A stretch of 64,000 bases of DNA, from positions 744,001-808,000 of the forward strand of contig CAVWBD010000001.1 of assembly GCA_963753105.1 (NCBI GenBank), written 5' to 3'. Source of the DNA: SZUA-36 sp963753105. GTDB lineage: Bacteria; Pseudomonadota; Gammaproteobacteria; Xanthomonadales; SZUA-36. The translations under genes and the position numbers were made by a program. The notes beneath the pieces were generated by a model. The model saw only the letters and a list, made by a program, of their open reading frames with translations, did not search any database and was not told where the DNA came from. Below are positions 48,361-57,102 of this stretch, in pieces. How positions within the stretch are numbered: the stretch's first letter is position 1; every line of letters starts with the position of its first letter.

Positions 48361-49605
48361 TTGACTGACAAAGGCCGACGCTGGCAGGAGATCCTGTTTA
48401 ACCGCAAGATGGTGACCTGCCTGTTCCTGGGCTTCACTTCCGGTATGCCGCTGTATGTCCTGATCCAACTGGTGCCGGCCTGGTTGCGCAGCCATGAAGT
48501 TGACCTGGCGACGATCGGTTTGTTTGCCCTGGTTTCCTTACCCTACACCTGGAAATTCCTGTGGTCGCCGTTGATGGATCGCTACAAGCTGCCGTTTTTG
48601 GGCAGACGGCGAGGCTGGGCGCTGATCACACAGGCCGGCCTGCTGATATCAATAGCAGCCCTGGGCCGGTTTGACCCTTCGGTTTCGTTGCAGGCTATCG
48701 TTGTCACGGTTTTCATTGTTTCCCTGTTCGGTGCCAGCCAGGATATTGTCATCGATGCCTACCGGCGTGAGTTGCTGGCCGACGATGAACTGGGTACGGG
48801 TACTTCCTTGTTCATCAATGCCTACCGTCTCTCCTCGCTGGTGCCGGGCTCGCTGGCATTGATCCTGTCAGATATTCTGCCATGGCCGGTTGTTTATTGG
48901 ATTACCGCAGGATTTATGGGTGTCGGCATAGTCACCACGTTTATTATCAAGGAAGTCAGCGATGACGCTTTGGCTCCGGCTACCTTGCGAGAGGCCGTGA
49001 TTGATCCGTTCGTGGAGTTTTTTTCACGTGACGGTATAGCCACCGGGTTGGCGATATTGGCATTCATGTTTCTCTACAAACTCGGCGACAACATGGCCAC
49101 CGCCCTGGCCACGCCCTTTTACCTGGATATGGGTTTCAGCCGCACAGAAATAGGTACGGTGGCCAAGTTTGCCGCGCTGTGGGCTTCCATTACAGGTGGA
49201 ATTTTGGCTGGTGTGGTCATGTTGAAACTGAGTATCAACAGGGCGCTTTGGATATTTGGTTTTGTGCAGATGCTTACCATCCTGGGTTATGTCTGGTTGA
49301 GTATGGTCGGTCATAACACAGTGGGTTTATTCGTGGTGGTCAGTGGTGAGTACCTGGGAGTAGGGATGGGTGCAATTGCGCTGACCGCGTACATGGCGCG
49401 CGAGACGAGCAAGGCTTTTACAGCGACGCAATTTGCCCTGTTCAGCAGTTTTATCGCGGTGCCGAGAACATTTGCCAATGCTTCGACCGGATTCATTATC
49501 GAAGCTATTGGTTATACACAGTTCTTTGTTCTGTGCACCCTGGTGGCAATACCGGGTTTGCTCCTGTTACTCAAGGTAGCACCCTGGAATGGACGCCGGA
49601 CCTGA
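48361..49605 (+). CDS. ampG: AmpG-like muropeptide permease (MFS)
   Basis: A 414-residue inner-membrane transporter with about 12 helices. AmpG-type features are TCLFLGFTSGMPLYVL, the RYKLPFLGRRRGWALITQ loop, GASQDIVIDAYRRELLAD and AYMARETSKAFTATQFALFSS (in pieces). AmpG imports anhydro-muropeptides released by lytic transglycosylases for recycling. It fits with mltB and rlpA (0-1.3 kb) and anmK (61127) in this window. The start is TTG 48361, 8 bp after xthA. Confidence 0.9.
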   Translation: MTDKGRRWQEILFNRKMVTCLFLGFTSGMPLYVLIQLVPAWLRSHEVDLATIGLFALVSLPYTWKFLWSPLMDRYKLPFLGRRRGWALITQAGLLISIAALGRFDPSVSLQAIVVTVFIVSLFGASQDIVIDAYRRELLADDELGTGTSLFINAYRLSSLVPGSLALILSDILPWPVVYWITAGFMGVGIVTTFIIKEVSDDALAPATLREAVIDPFVEFFSRDGIATGLAILAFMFLYKLGDNMATALATPFYLDMGFSRTEIGTVAKFAALWASITGGILAGVVMLKLSINRALWIFGFVQMLTILGYVWLSMVGHNTVGLFVVVSGEYLGVGMGAIALTAYMARETSKAFTATQFALFSSFIAVPRTFANASTGFIIEAIGYTQFFVLCTLVAIPGLLLLLKVAPWNGRRT

Positions 49606-49640
49606 GTGGCTTGCCTAAGCCGTTACTAAACCACACTATA

Positions 49641-50852
49641 TCAGGGGGATATTTCCGCAGCCGGCTCATCCTCTATTTTCGGTAAAATCGGCAGGAAGTG
49701 CACCGCGAGAAAGAAAACGACGATGCCACCCGTGATAAATGCGAGTGACAATGCGATTTCCATCCAGGTCGGGATGTAGTGCAGGTGATCGCCAACATCC
49801 ATTCCGATCCAGCTGACATTGACGCGGTTCAGCACGATGCCCGCCATGACGAGAAATGCGGCGGTCAGCAGCCCTACCGGCATCAGCCTGAACTTTCTGA
49901 TTGACAGCAGGATGGCAGGTAATAGACCGCAACCCAGCATTTCCACCAGGAACAAGCGGCTCTGCAGGCTTCCTTCAAAAACCAGACCCAGGTGTCCGCG
50001 TACCGTGAGGTCCGCCATCTTCATGGCCAGGTAAATAAACAGGATGATGGCCGCAGCCCTGCCAAGGTCTCTCATCAGCATGGATTCGAGGCCGTGCCTG
50101 AGAATCTTGGCCGAAAAGAACGATTCCACTATGATCACGCACATGCCTGCGGCCACGGCGGAAATCAGGAAGAATACAGGTATCAGCGGCGAGTACCACA
50201 AGGGATAAAGTTTTGCCGGAACAATCAGGTACAGGGAGCCCAATGATGACTGGTGCATGGTGGAGAGGATCACGCCGGCAATGACAACCGGAATCGTGGT
50301 TACTTTGACCAGCCTCAACAACCTGGTCAATCCCAGCCGCTCAAGCAAGGGCGGACTGGTTTCAATGGCAAGTACCGTTGAGTAAAGTATCACGCACCAG
50401 GTTACTTCGAACATGATGGAATGGTGCTGCCACATGACCAGGGGATGCCACCAGCTCAGCGGGCGCCCGATGTCGATAAACAGCGCTACGGCGACTATCA
50501 TGTAACCCAGAAATGCCGTGAGTATGGTCGGTCTCAGGATGGGTTTGAAGCGCTCGATGCGGAATATATGTACCGTGGCTGCGATAACAAAACCACCGGC
50601 AGCCAGGGCAACACCCGCAAATACGTCCGCGCCGATCCACAGCCCCCAGGGGGCATCGTCGTTTATCCCTGCTACCGCACCGAGACCTTTGGAAAACCGT
50701 AGGATCAGCGTGTACAGGGCCGAAACCCAGATAGCAAGAACGGTGACGGCCGTGATCTCGCGCAGGAAACGCGGTCTTTTGTCAAAGACCAGGCACAAGG
50801 CCACCCAGGTCAAAATGGCCACGCATACGAGTATGAAAATCCAGCCGTTCAT
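49641..50852 (-). CDS. NrfD/HybB-type integral membrane subunit, module 2
   Basis: A 403-residue protein with about ten membrane helices, of the NrfD/PsrC/HybB superfamily that binds quinone and passes electrons to or from a ferredoxin subunit. Key stretches: DDAPWGLWIGADVFAGVALAAGGFVIAATVHIF (in pieces), LGYMIVAVALFIDIGRPLSWWHPLV, HQSSLGSLYLIVPAKLYPLWYSPLIP and MAGIVLNRVNVSWIGM. It is the third gene of the cytochrome/FeS/NrfD unit; its start overlaps the FeS gene by 4 bp. There is no catalytic molybdenum or nickel subunit next to it. Confidence 0.92.
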   Translation of the reverse strand: MNGWIFILVCVAILTWVALCLVFDKRPRFLREITAVTVLAIWVSALYTLILRFSKGLGAVAGINDDAPWGLWIGADVFAGVALAAGGFVIAATVHIFRIERFKPILRPTILTAFLGYMIVAVALFIDIGRPLSWWHPLVMWQHHSIMFEVTWCVILYSTVLAIETSPPLLERLGLTRLLRLVKVTTIPVVIAGVILSTMHQSSLGSLYLIVPAKLYPLWYSPLIPVFFLISAVAAGMCVIIVESFFSAKILRHGLESMLMRDLGRAAAIILFIYLAMKMADLTVRGHLGLVFEGSLQSRLFLVEMLGCGLLPAILLSIRKFRLMPVGLLTAAFLVMAGIVLNRVNVSWIGMDVGDHLHYIPTWMEIALSLAFITGGIVVFFLAVHFLPILPKIEDEPAAEISP

Positions 50853-51796
50853 TCGGATACCTCCTGGTTTTCGGAAGCTTCTCGCCGTTCGGCGGCTTCC
50901 CGCCTGTTAAGACTCCAGGCCACTGTTCCGAACAGACCGGCCATGGCGCCGGCCATGATGGGAATCTTGGACAGCACCTCCCAGGTCAGCGGTGGCATCG
51001 GCGCTGTTTCCACGTTGGATTTGAATCCGATGTTTTCAAAAGGCACATCGGACAGGTAGAGCCAGGCTGTTCCGCCGGCCTCGTTTTCGCCATAAATGTG
51101 GTTTATGTACCGTTCCGGCTGTGTCTTGATCCGGGCCTGGGCCTCGAACAGCAAAGTATCACGTCGTCCAAATTTCAATGCACCGGTTGGACAGGATTCA
51201 GCACAGGCAGGCAATCGCCCTTCCGCGAGCCGCGTGTGGGCACACATCTGGCATTTTCCAATGACTGAAAACATTCCCCCTTCCCATTCGAACTTGGGGA
51301 TATCGAACGGGCAGGCCATGATGCAATAACGACAACCGATGCAGCGGTCTGCACTATAAAGAATCGGCCCCAGGTCGGATTTGGTCATTGCCCCGACCGG
51401 GCATACCGACACACAGGTAGGTTCCAGGCACTGCATACACTGGCTCTTGATATTGCGGGTGACTTCGATACCGTCGGCGTTAAGGCCAGTTTCCGGATTG
51501 ACGACGGTCCACTGGTCAAAGCGCAATTCCTGCCGATCCCAGGAGCCGGGAAAACCCGCGGATAAATCAGTATCGTTTGGCAGGTTATTAGCGTCCTTGC
51601 AGGCCCGCATACATTGCCGGCAACCGATGCATCGTGTCACATCAACCAGTACCGAAGGGGTTTCCGAATAAGAAGGCGCATTTGCTTTAAGGTTACCGGC
51701 TGAAATGACAGTCAGACCTGTTCCGCCTGCCAGGCCTTGCAAAAACCGTCTGCGGTTAAGCGTGTTCATGTCTGTGGTTTGCTGGTCTTTACTCAT
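50849..51796 (-). CDS. Periplasmic four-cluster ferredoxin subunit (HybA-like), module 2
   Basis: A 315-residue protein with a twin-arginine signal (NRRRFLQGLAGGTG) and four [4Fe-4S] sites: CIGCRQCMRAC, CMQCLEPTCVSVCP, CIGCRYCIMACPFD and CQMCAHTRLAEGRLPACAESCP (in pieces). A C-terminal membrane helix (IPIMAGAMAGLFGTVAWSL) anchors it. The domain order matches HybA/DsrO-like electron-transfer subunits that connect an NrfD protein with periplasmic cytochromes. It overlaps the cytochrome gene by 8 bp and NrfD by 4 bp, so the three are translated as a unit. Confidence 0.93.
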   Translation of the reverse strand: MSKDQQTTDMNTLNRRRFLQGLAGGTGLTVISAGNLKANAPSYSETPSVLVDVTRCIGCRQCMRACKDANNLPNDTDLSAGFPGSWDRQELRFDQWTVVNPETGLNADGIEVTRNIKSQCMQCLEPTCVSVCPVGAMTKSDLGPILYSADRCIGCRYCIMACPFDIPKFEWEGGMFSVIGKCQMCAHTRLAEGRLPACAESCPTGALKFGRRDTLLFEAQARIKTQPERYINHIYGENEAGGTAWLYLSDVPFENIGFKSNVETAPMPPLTWEVLSKIPIMAGAMAGLFGTVAWSLNRREAAERREASENQEVSE

Positions 51797-52811
51797 TTCT
51801 TTCCCTTCTTTCCTTTTCCCTTTTTTCCCTTCTTTCCTGTCTCAGCTTCTGTCTTTCCTTTCTCAGCTTTTCGAAGACGATCCAACCAAACAACCAGCCG
51901 AGCAGTAATCCCACCAGCAGGCCCACGACCAATGCGGTCCATAACTTGTTACGGGCGCTGTCCAGCATCCAGGTCAAGGTCCGTGTTTCTTCATACAGTT
52001 CCACGGCACCCTTGCCGCCGGTCAGGTATTGACCCTTGGTCGCCTCCATCAACTGGTCACGCATTTCAGGTAACTGGGAACTGCTATGGACCATGTCCGC
52101 GTGACAGCGGCCACAGACCTCGGTGCCAACGTGAAGGTTATGACCGGGGGCGCCGGCACCCTCGATGACATCCTCGGGTTCGGCAGATACCGGCATATGA
52201 CAACTGTTGCAATGCAGACCTTCCAGTTGGTGGGTTGCATGTGCAAAATCCTCAAAACGTTCGGAGTGGCAGGCACCGCAGAGCTGGTCTCCACCTTTTG
52301 AGCGCATGGTCTGGGCATGGACCCCATGACAATCAAAGCAACGGATGTCATTCTGGCTATGCTGGCTTAACTGCCATTCCTGGTAGGTTCTCTTGTGGCA
52401 GTCCCGGCAAATTTCCGATGTGATGGGCAGGGGCATTTCAGCGTCTTGTTTGGAATGTCCTTTGCTCATAATGCCATGGCAGGATTCACAGGTGACACCG
52501 GGGTGTGAAAAGGTCCCAGCCTTTGTGTCCGCACCGGTGGCGTGGCACTCAAGGCAGGAGGAATCACTGTCCAAATCTTTCCAGATTTCCTGGAAACCAT
52601 TGGAAAAAGCCAGGGCATGAGGCGAGTCCTTCCACTGCTCATACTCATCCTTGTGGCACATCCGGCATTTTCGGGAGCCCTCATAGTTAGCTGTTTGATC
52701 AGTTGCTTGATCAGCTGCTTGATCAGTTGCCTGATCGGCTGCCTGAGTAACGGAAACAAACGCAAAGAGGGCCAATAAACAAAGAGAATTCTTCACCATT
52801 GAGATCATCAT
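51789..52811 (-). CDS. Octaheme c-type cytochrome with C-terminal anchor, module 2
   Basis: A 340-residue protein with a signal peptide (CLLALFAFVSVTQA), then an odd Asp-Gln-Ala/Thr repeat (ADQATDQAADQATDQT), and eight CxxCH heme motifs: CRMCH, CLECH, CESCH, CRDCH, CFDCH, CGACH, CNSCH, CGRCH. A C-terminal membrane helix (LWTALVVGLLVGLLLGWLFGW) and a strongly basic/acidic tail (KLRKERQKLRQERREKREKE) end the protein. Spacing resembles NapC/NrfH-related or c554-like periplasmic multihemes. The gene opens module 2 and has its own promoter candidate. Confidence 0.92.
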   Translation of the reverse strand: MMISMVKNSLCLLALFAFVSVTQAADQATDQAADQATDQTANYEGSRKCRMCHKDEYEQWKDSPHALAFSNGFQEIWKDLDSDSSCLECHATGADTKAGTFSHPGVTCESCHGIMSKGHSKQDAEMPLPITSEICRDCHKRTYQEWQLSQHSQNDIRCFDCHGVHAQTMRSKGGDQLCGACHSERFEDFAHATHQLEGLHCNSCHMPVSAEPEDVIEGAGAPGHNLHVGTEVCGRCHADMVHSSSQLPEMRDQLMEATKGQYLTGGKGAVELYEETRTLTWMLDSARNKLWTALVVGLLVGLLLGWLFGWIVFEKLRKERQKLRQERREKREKERRERNE

Positions 52812-52858
52812 TCATATCCTTTCTGGAGACCCGCCTGGGCAGCGGGAGTAAACGGATA

Positions 52859-52888
52859 ACTAAACTTGATGTTGTAAATTTTTGTCAA
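52859..52888 (-). promoter_or_regulatory. Candidate promoter of module 2
   Basis: Minus strand TTGACA (52883-52888), 18-nt spacer, TTTAGT (52859-52864), about 50 bp before the cytochrome start. It lies in a 252-bp AT-rich gap (52812-53063) without a gene. A 5-bp CCCGC/GCGGG hairpin is in the leader. Confidence 0.4.
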
Positions 52889-53063
52889 AACAGGCTACCA
52901 ATTACCGGCTTAAGAGAGCCTTAAAATCCTGCTAGAAATAGTTACTTTTATTGACTTTTTTTGAGCTTGGAGAGGTTTTTCGGCCTGGATCGGCAGACTG
53001 TGCCTTAGCACGTGTAAAAAAGTCGCCGGATGTTCTTTATTTATGCCTGGCCATTGTAGGGCT

Positions 53064-53846
53064 CTATAAGCTCAACCATTGCAAATCACTTTTCGGGTTC
53101 GTGGGTAGAACGCGGTATAACCAGCCCCTGAAATAGGGATCCCTCTCGATCAGTGAAGGATCTGACAGTGCGCTCTGATTCACTTCGAGCACGCTGCCGC
53201 TCAACGGGCACATGATGCTGTGTCTCGAGCCGTCCGGCGAAATCGCTTCCGCGCAGGGGACCCCCTGCAGAAGGTCTTCACCCAGTGGCGATAACTCGAT
53301 TTCATCGATGCCCTCCACCGCCTTCAGGAACAGGTCGCTGACGCCGATTCTGGCGGTTCCCTTGTCTTCCATCAGGGCCCAGCTGGCATAACCCAGGCGG
53401 TAATATTTCGCAGGTGGCGGAACGAAAGTCATGGCGCCGCTGCGTGGCAGGCTGGCAGAGTCGGCCTCGTCCAGCAGTCTGCCGCAGCGCAGGCTGCGCT
53501 GGACCACGGCGAGTAATTCATCGGCGGTAAACGGCTTCGGTATATAGTCCACCGCCCCGGTCGTGGTCAGGCTCTTGACCGCGTTTTCAACCGTGGAGTA
53601 GCCGGTCATCATGACAACGGGGGTGCGGATACCCCGGTGGGCGAGTTCTTCCAGGAACTGGAAGCCGTTGAGCTCGGGCATCATGATGTCACACAGCATC
53701 AGGTGGAATTCGTTTTCCTCCAGGTGCTGCAAGGCTTCGGAAGCCTGGCCCGCGGCGGAGACCTTCATCCCTTCCGCGCCACAAATTTTCATCACGGCCT
53801 GCGTGACGGTCGGTTCATCGTCGATAACGAGAATATCCTGCAGCAT
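53064..53846 (-). CDS. Response regulator with GcvH-like output domain
   Basis: A 260-residue protein. The receiver domain (about 1-120) is complete: LVIDDEPTVT, CDIMMPELNGF (phosphoacceptor Asp), MMTGYST and IPKPFTADELL. After a linker the second domain (about 145-255) aligns with glycine-cleavage H protein: SWALMEDKGTARIGVSD, IELSPLGEDLLQGVP, MCPLSGSVLEVNQSALSDP and ERDPYFRGWLYRV. The lipoyl-lysine position, eight residues before PLSG, is Gly, so it cannot carry lipoate there. There is no DNA-binding domain. It lies 3 bp after the kinase gene and is its probable partner. Confidence 0.85.
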   Translation of the reverse strand: MLQDILVIDDEPTVTQAVMKICGAEGMKVSAAGQASEALQHLEENEFHLMLCDIMMPELNGFQFLEELAHRGIRTPVVMMTGYSTVENAVKSLTTTGAVDYIPKPFTADELLAVVQRSLRCGRLLDEADSASLPRSGAMTFVPPPAKYYRLGYASWALMEDKGTARIGVSDLFLKAVEGIDEIELSPLGEDLLQGVPCAEAISPDGSRHSIMCPLSGSVLEVNQSALSDPSLIERDPYFRGWLYRVLPTNPKSDLQWLSL

Positions 53847-53849
53847 GGC

Positions 53850-55717
53850 TTACGCTCCCACCGGGATGCGGATGATGAAGGTCGTACCCTCTCCGACCTC
53901 GCTTTCAACCGAGATCGTGCCATTGTGGTTATCAATGATTCCCCAGGTGACCGCCAGGCCCAGACCGGTTCCCTTTTGTCCCTTGGTCGTTGTAAACGGC
54001 TCAAAAAGTTTCGGTATCTGTGACTTGGGAATACCGCAACCGTTGTCGATCACCTGGACTTCCACGTATTCGTCATTCCAGGCAGACTCGGCCTGCTCCC
54101 AGTGATGCCAGCCGCAACCTTCCCGCAAGCAACCTTGTACGAGGCCCTTCAGGGGTACCTCGAAAGCGTAGATCGGGGCGCCGCACTTCGGGCAGGTCTC
54201 CCCCTCTGCGATCAGCGAAGCCGAGCAATCCGGGCACATCAGATCAACGCCTTCCTCGAGCGGCGGCATGTCGCCCAGGCGATGCTTGGTTGATCCATAC
54301 ATGGGGTTGAGGTGGATGAGCCCGGTCTGCTTCTTTTTGCGGTAGCGCATGCTGATGGCGGGTTTAGCGTCGATCTGGACCTTGCGATCAACCAGGTCAT
54401 GCCGCTTCCGGCACAGGGCGCGCTTGATCTGCAGGGTTCCCATGGGGCTCAGGCTGATCACCTTGCTGATGATTCTTATCGTACCTCCGTCTTCCCCGAT
54501 CGCGTCACAGGCGTTGACCACCAGGTTGATAAAGACCTGCTGGATCTGGTTGGCATCTGCCCGGACATTCGGAAGTGCGGGATCCAGCTCCATGAGCAGC
54601 TCCACCTGTTTCATGGCGAGCTGGTTCTCGACCACGGTGGTGGCGCGCCGGATAATCTCGTTGATGTCGGTCATGCGTTTCTTGGGCACCGTCTGACGCG
54701 CGAAATCCAGCAGGCTCTTGACGATCTCCCGGCAGCGGATAGTTTCTGAAACGATGACCTGCAGGTCGTCACTGGTTTCCGGTTGACCCTGCGATCGCTT
54801 CAACAGGTATGAGCTGTTGGTGAGCACGGCGGTCAATGGGTTGTTGATCTCGTGGGCCACACCGGCTGCCAGCCTGCCGAGAGAAGCGAGCTTGTCTGAT
54901 TGGAACAATTGCAGCCGCGCTTCCGCCAGGTTGTCGGTCATGCTGTTGAAGGACTTGGCCAGCATACCCAGCTCATCCTCGCGCTTCACCTCGACCCGGT
55001 AGTTGAGATTGCCGCCGGACACTTCCCGGGTGGCTTTGAGAAGATCCTGGACTGGCCGATCGATCCACCAGCGGACCAGGAAGACCGATGATCAAGCTCA
55101 GCAGGATGATGACACTGAAAGCGAGAACGACGATTGCGATCTGGCTGCGGCGGATGTTTTCGTCAACCTTGTCCAGTGGCATGGTGACATCCAGTACACC
55201 GAGCACGGTTTGCGTTTCGGGGTGCGCGTGACAGGTTGACGTCCAGCACGATGGTTCATTGTAAACCGGGTTGATGATCCCCAGCAGGCGTGGTCCGCCG
55301 GGATCGGGGCGGAAGATCCGCATATGTTCCTGCCGCTGCAGTTTCTTTATTGGTTGGCCCGTCAGGTGGCAGCGGTAACAGCTGGTGGCCTGCATGGTGA
55401 CCATCTTCCCGATCTCCTTCGGCGATCGACGAGTAGATGACCTCACCGTCTTTGTTGAATACACGGATACCGTTGATGGCACCCTGGCTACCGATACGGC
55501 TGATGCTGTCCTGTATCCGCACCCGGTCGTTATGCAACATGTCGTAGCCCATGTCCGACTTGAGGTGCTCGCTGAACTGGGTCGCGTGCCGTTCGACTTC
55601 CATGAGCAGGGTCTTGTTCTCGGACTGGATATTGAAATAGGCAAATATGCTGATCACTATCAGGAGTGTCAGCACGACACCGAAAGTCAGTTTCAGGCCT
55701 ATTTTGCTATTGAGCAT
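53850..55717 (-). CDS. Heme-c sensor histidine kinase with zinc-ribbon insertion in ATPase domain, two frameshifts
   Basis: About 622 residues. Membrane helix at 9-29, a periplasmic sensor (about 30-190) with heme motif CYRCH and a CWTSTCHAHP motif (CX4CH), a second helix (AIVVLAFSVIILLSLIIGL), HAMP (REVSGGNLNYRVEVKR), HisKA with AAGVAHEINNPL, an N box (VFINLVVNACDAI), DNGCGIP and GTGLGLAVTWG. Between N box and G1 box lie about 135 extra residues containing CPDC, CPKC and a further CLREGCGWHHW cysteine pair, a zinc-ribbon-like insertion. Indels: extra G near 55424 (GCCGAAGGAG) and extra C near 55077 (CTTCCTGG). It lies between the two respiratory modules. Confidence 0.83.
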
Positions 55718-55736
55718 ATATCACCCTTAGGGGTGT

Positions 55737-55877
55737 TTATCGATGTGAATCTTTACGCTTTTTATCCGGTGTTGAGAGGTACTTGAGCAAATAGACAAAC
55801 AAGCCCCAGAAACACAATAAAAGCAGGTATTCGAGACCTTTTGTTTCAAAGATATTCACATAAGTAAATGAATCCAT
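55737..55877 (-). CDS. Small single-helix membrane protein of the respiratory cluster
   Basis: A 46-residue ORF, ATG 55877 to TAA 55737, behind a good GAGGAAT ribosome site. It has a short N terminus (MDSFTYVNIFETKG), one membrane helix (LEYLLLLCFWGLFVYLLKYL) and a basic tail (PDKKRKDSHR). It sits between nrfD and the kinase with only 19-24 bp on each side. Comparable tiny subunits exist in several quinone-linked complexes, but I do not recognise this family; it may be a structural subunit of the NrfD complex. Confidence 0.65.
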   Translation of the reverse strand: MDSFTYVNIFETKGLEYLLLLCFWGLFVYLLKYLSTPDKKRKDSHR

Positions 55878-55901
55878 ATTAATTCCTCAGATCTCTTTGT
55901 G

Positions 55902-57102
55902 TTAATGCTCTGCGCTGAACACGGGCATGCGGGTAACGAACCAGCGGAATACCCAGAGCTCAGAGAAAATCACCATGAACGTTACTATGAACTCTTGCCA
56001 GGTCGGGAAATAGTGTACATCCGCATACCAATTGAAGGCGATAACCGAAACATTCAGTCGGTTGAGTACGATGCCAATCAATGCCATGACAGCGGCAATC
56101 TTGATGATTTTCAAACTCCGGTGCTTGAAGCCAAAGGCAAACATCAATGCCGGGACCAATACGAACCCGATCACCTCGACCAGGTACCACAGACCCCAAC
56201 CATCAACGATCAAATCCCACTGCCTGTCATGGATGAACAACAGTGCTTTGAAAAAGTAGTAGACAAACATGGTAATGGCGGCGCCTTTGGCCAGCCCAAA
56301 AACAATATCATCGAAGTGATGGTGATGTTTCTCGGGAATCAAGCGGCTGAAAACCCGGTGGCTGATGGTCCCCTCGACAATAATCATGGCCAATCCTGCG
56401 TAAATACTGGATACGAAAAACAGGATGGGGATGAAGTCTGACCACCACAGTGGGTGAATTTTGGGTTTGGCCATCAGGAACAAGGCACCGAGGCCTGATT
56501 GGTGCAGTATCGATAAGGTTATACCCAGGATGACGGTGCCCAGGGTCAGCTTCTTGAGGAATCTTTCGTGCTTTTTCCAGGTGTAACCATTCCGCGATGA
56601 CCGGTGAGAACTCGACGAATTCTGCAACCATGTAGAGCAGGAAATGCCAGCAGATCAGGAACAGAACGGAACTGAAGCCGAAGGAATTCCCGATGTAGGG
56701 GTTCGGGGCGTTCCAGGGTCGTCCAAGATCGAACAGCAGGGCGGCACCGTAGAAAGAATAGGCCAGCAAACCGTTCAAAACAGTCGCACGTACGATGCCG
56801 TGATACTTGTCGACTCCCATGACATAAACCACGAAGGTTATGACATAGGCACCACCAGCCAAAGCAACACCGGTTACCACGTCGAAACCCATCCACAAGC
56901 CCCAGGGGGTGTCCTGTGACAGGTTAGTTACCGATCCCAGGCCATAGATAAAGCGGTAAACCAAGATACCGATACCGGTCAGTATCACCGGGATCGAGAT
57001 GATGTTGAATGGTGTGAGCCAGGGCCCACGGGGTTTCAACTCCTGGATCAGGAAGCGAAAGAAGTTTCCAAACGAATCGGTTATTGCGACATCGTTATTC
57101 AT
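55902..57102 (-). CDS. NrfD/HybB-type integral membrane subunit, module 1, frameshifted near 56583
   Basis: About 399 residues, ten membrane helices: FNIISIPVILTGIGILVYRFIYGLG, DTPWGLWMGFDVVTGVALAGGAYVITFVVYV, ISHRV.., WLHLEK(frame break)HERFLKKLTLGTVILGITLSILHQSGLGALFLMA, and a late LVPALMFAFGF. The break is a five-A run in CTGGAAAAAGCACG (about 56583), where four A restore the frame. ATG 57102 overlaps the ferredoxin stop by 8 bp. It belongs to the same superfamily as the protein at 49641, with similar loops (LHQSGLGxLF, MAxIGIVLNRLNVS), so the modules are paralogous. Confidence 0.9.

Noticed and set aside
52812..53063. Possible sigma-54 (-24/-12) promoter AGGCACAGTCTGCCGA before module 2
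   Set aside because: The GG to GC spacing is two bases short of the required distance.
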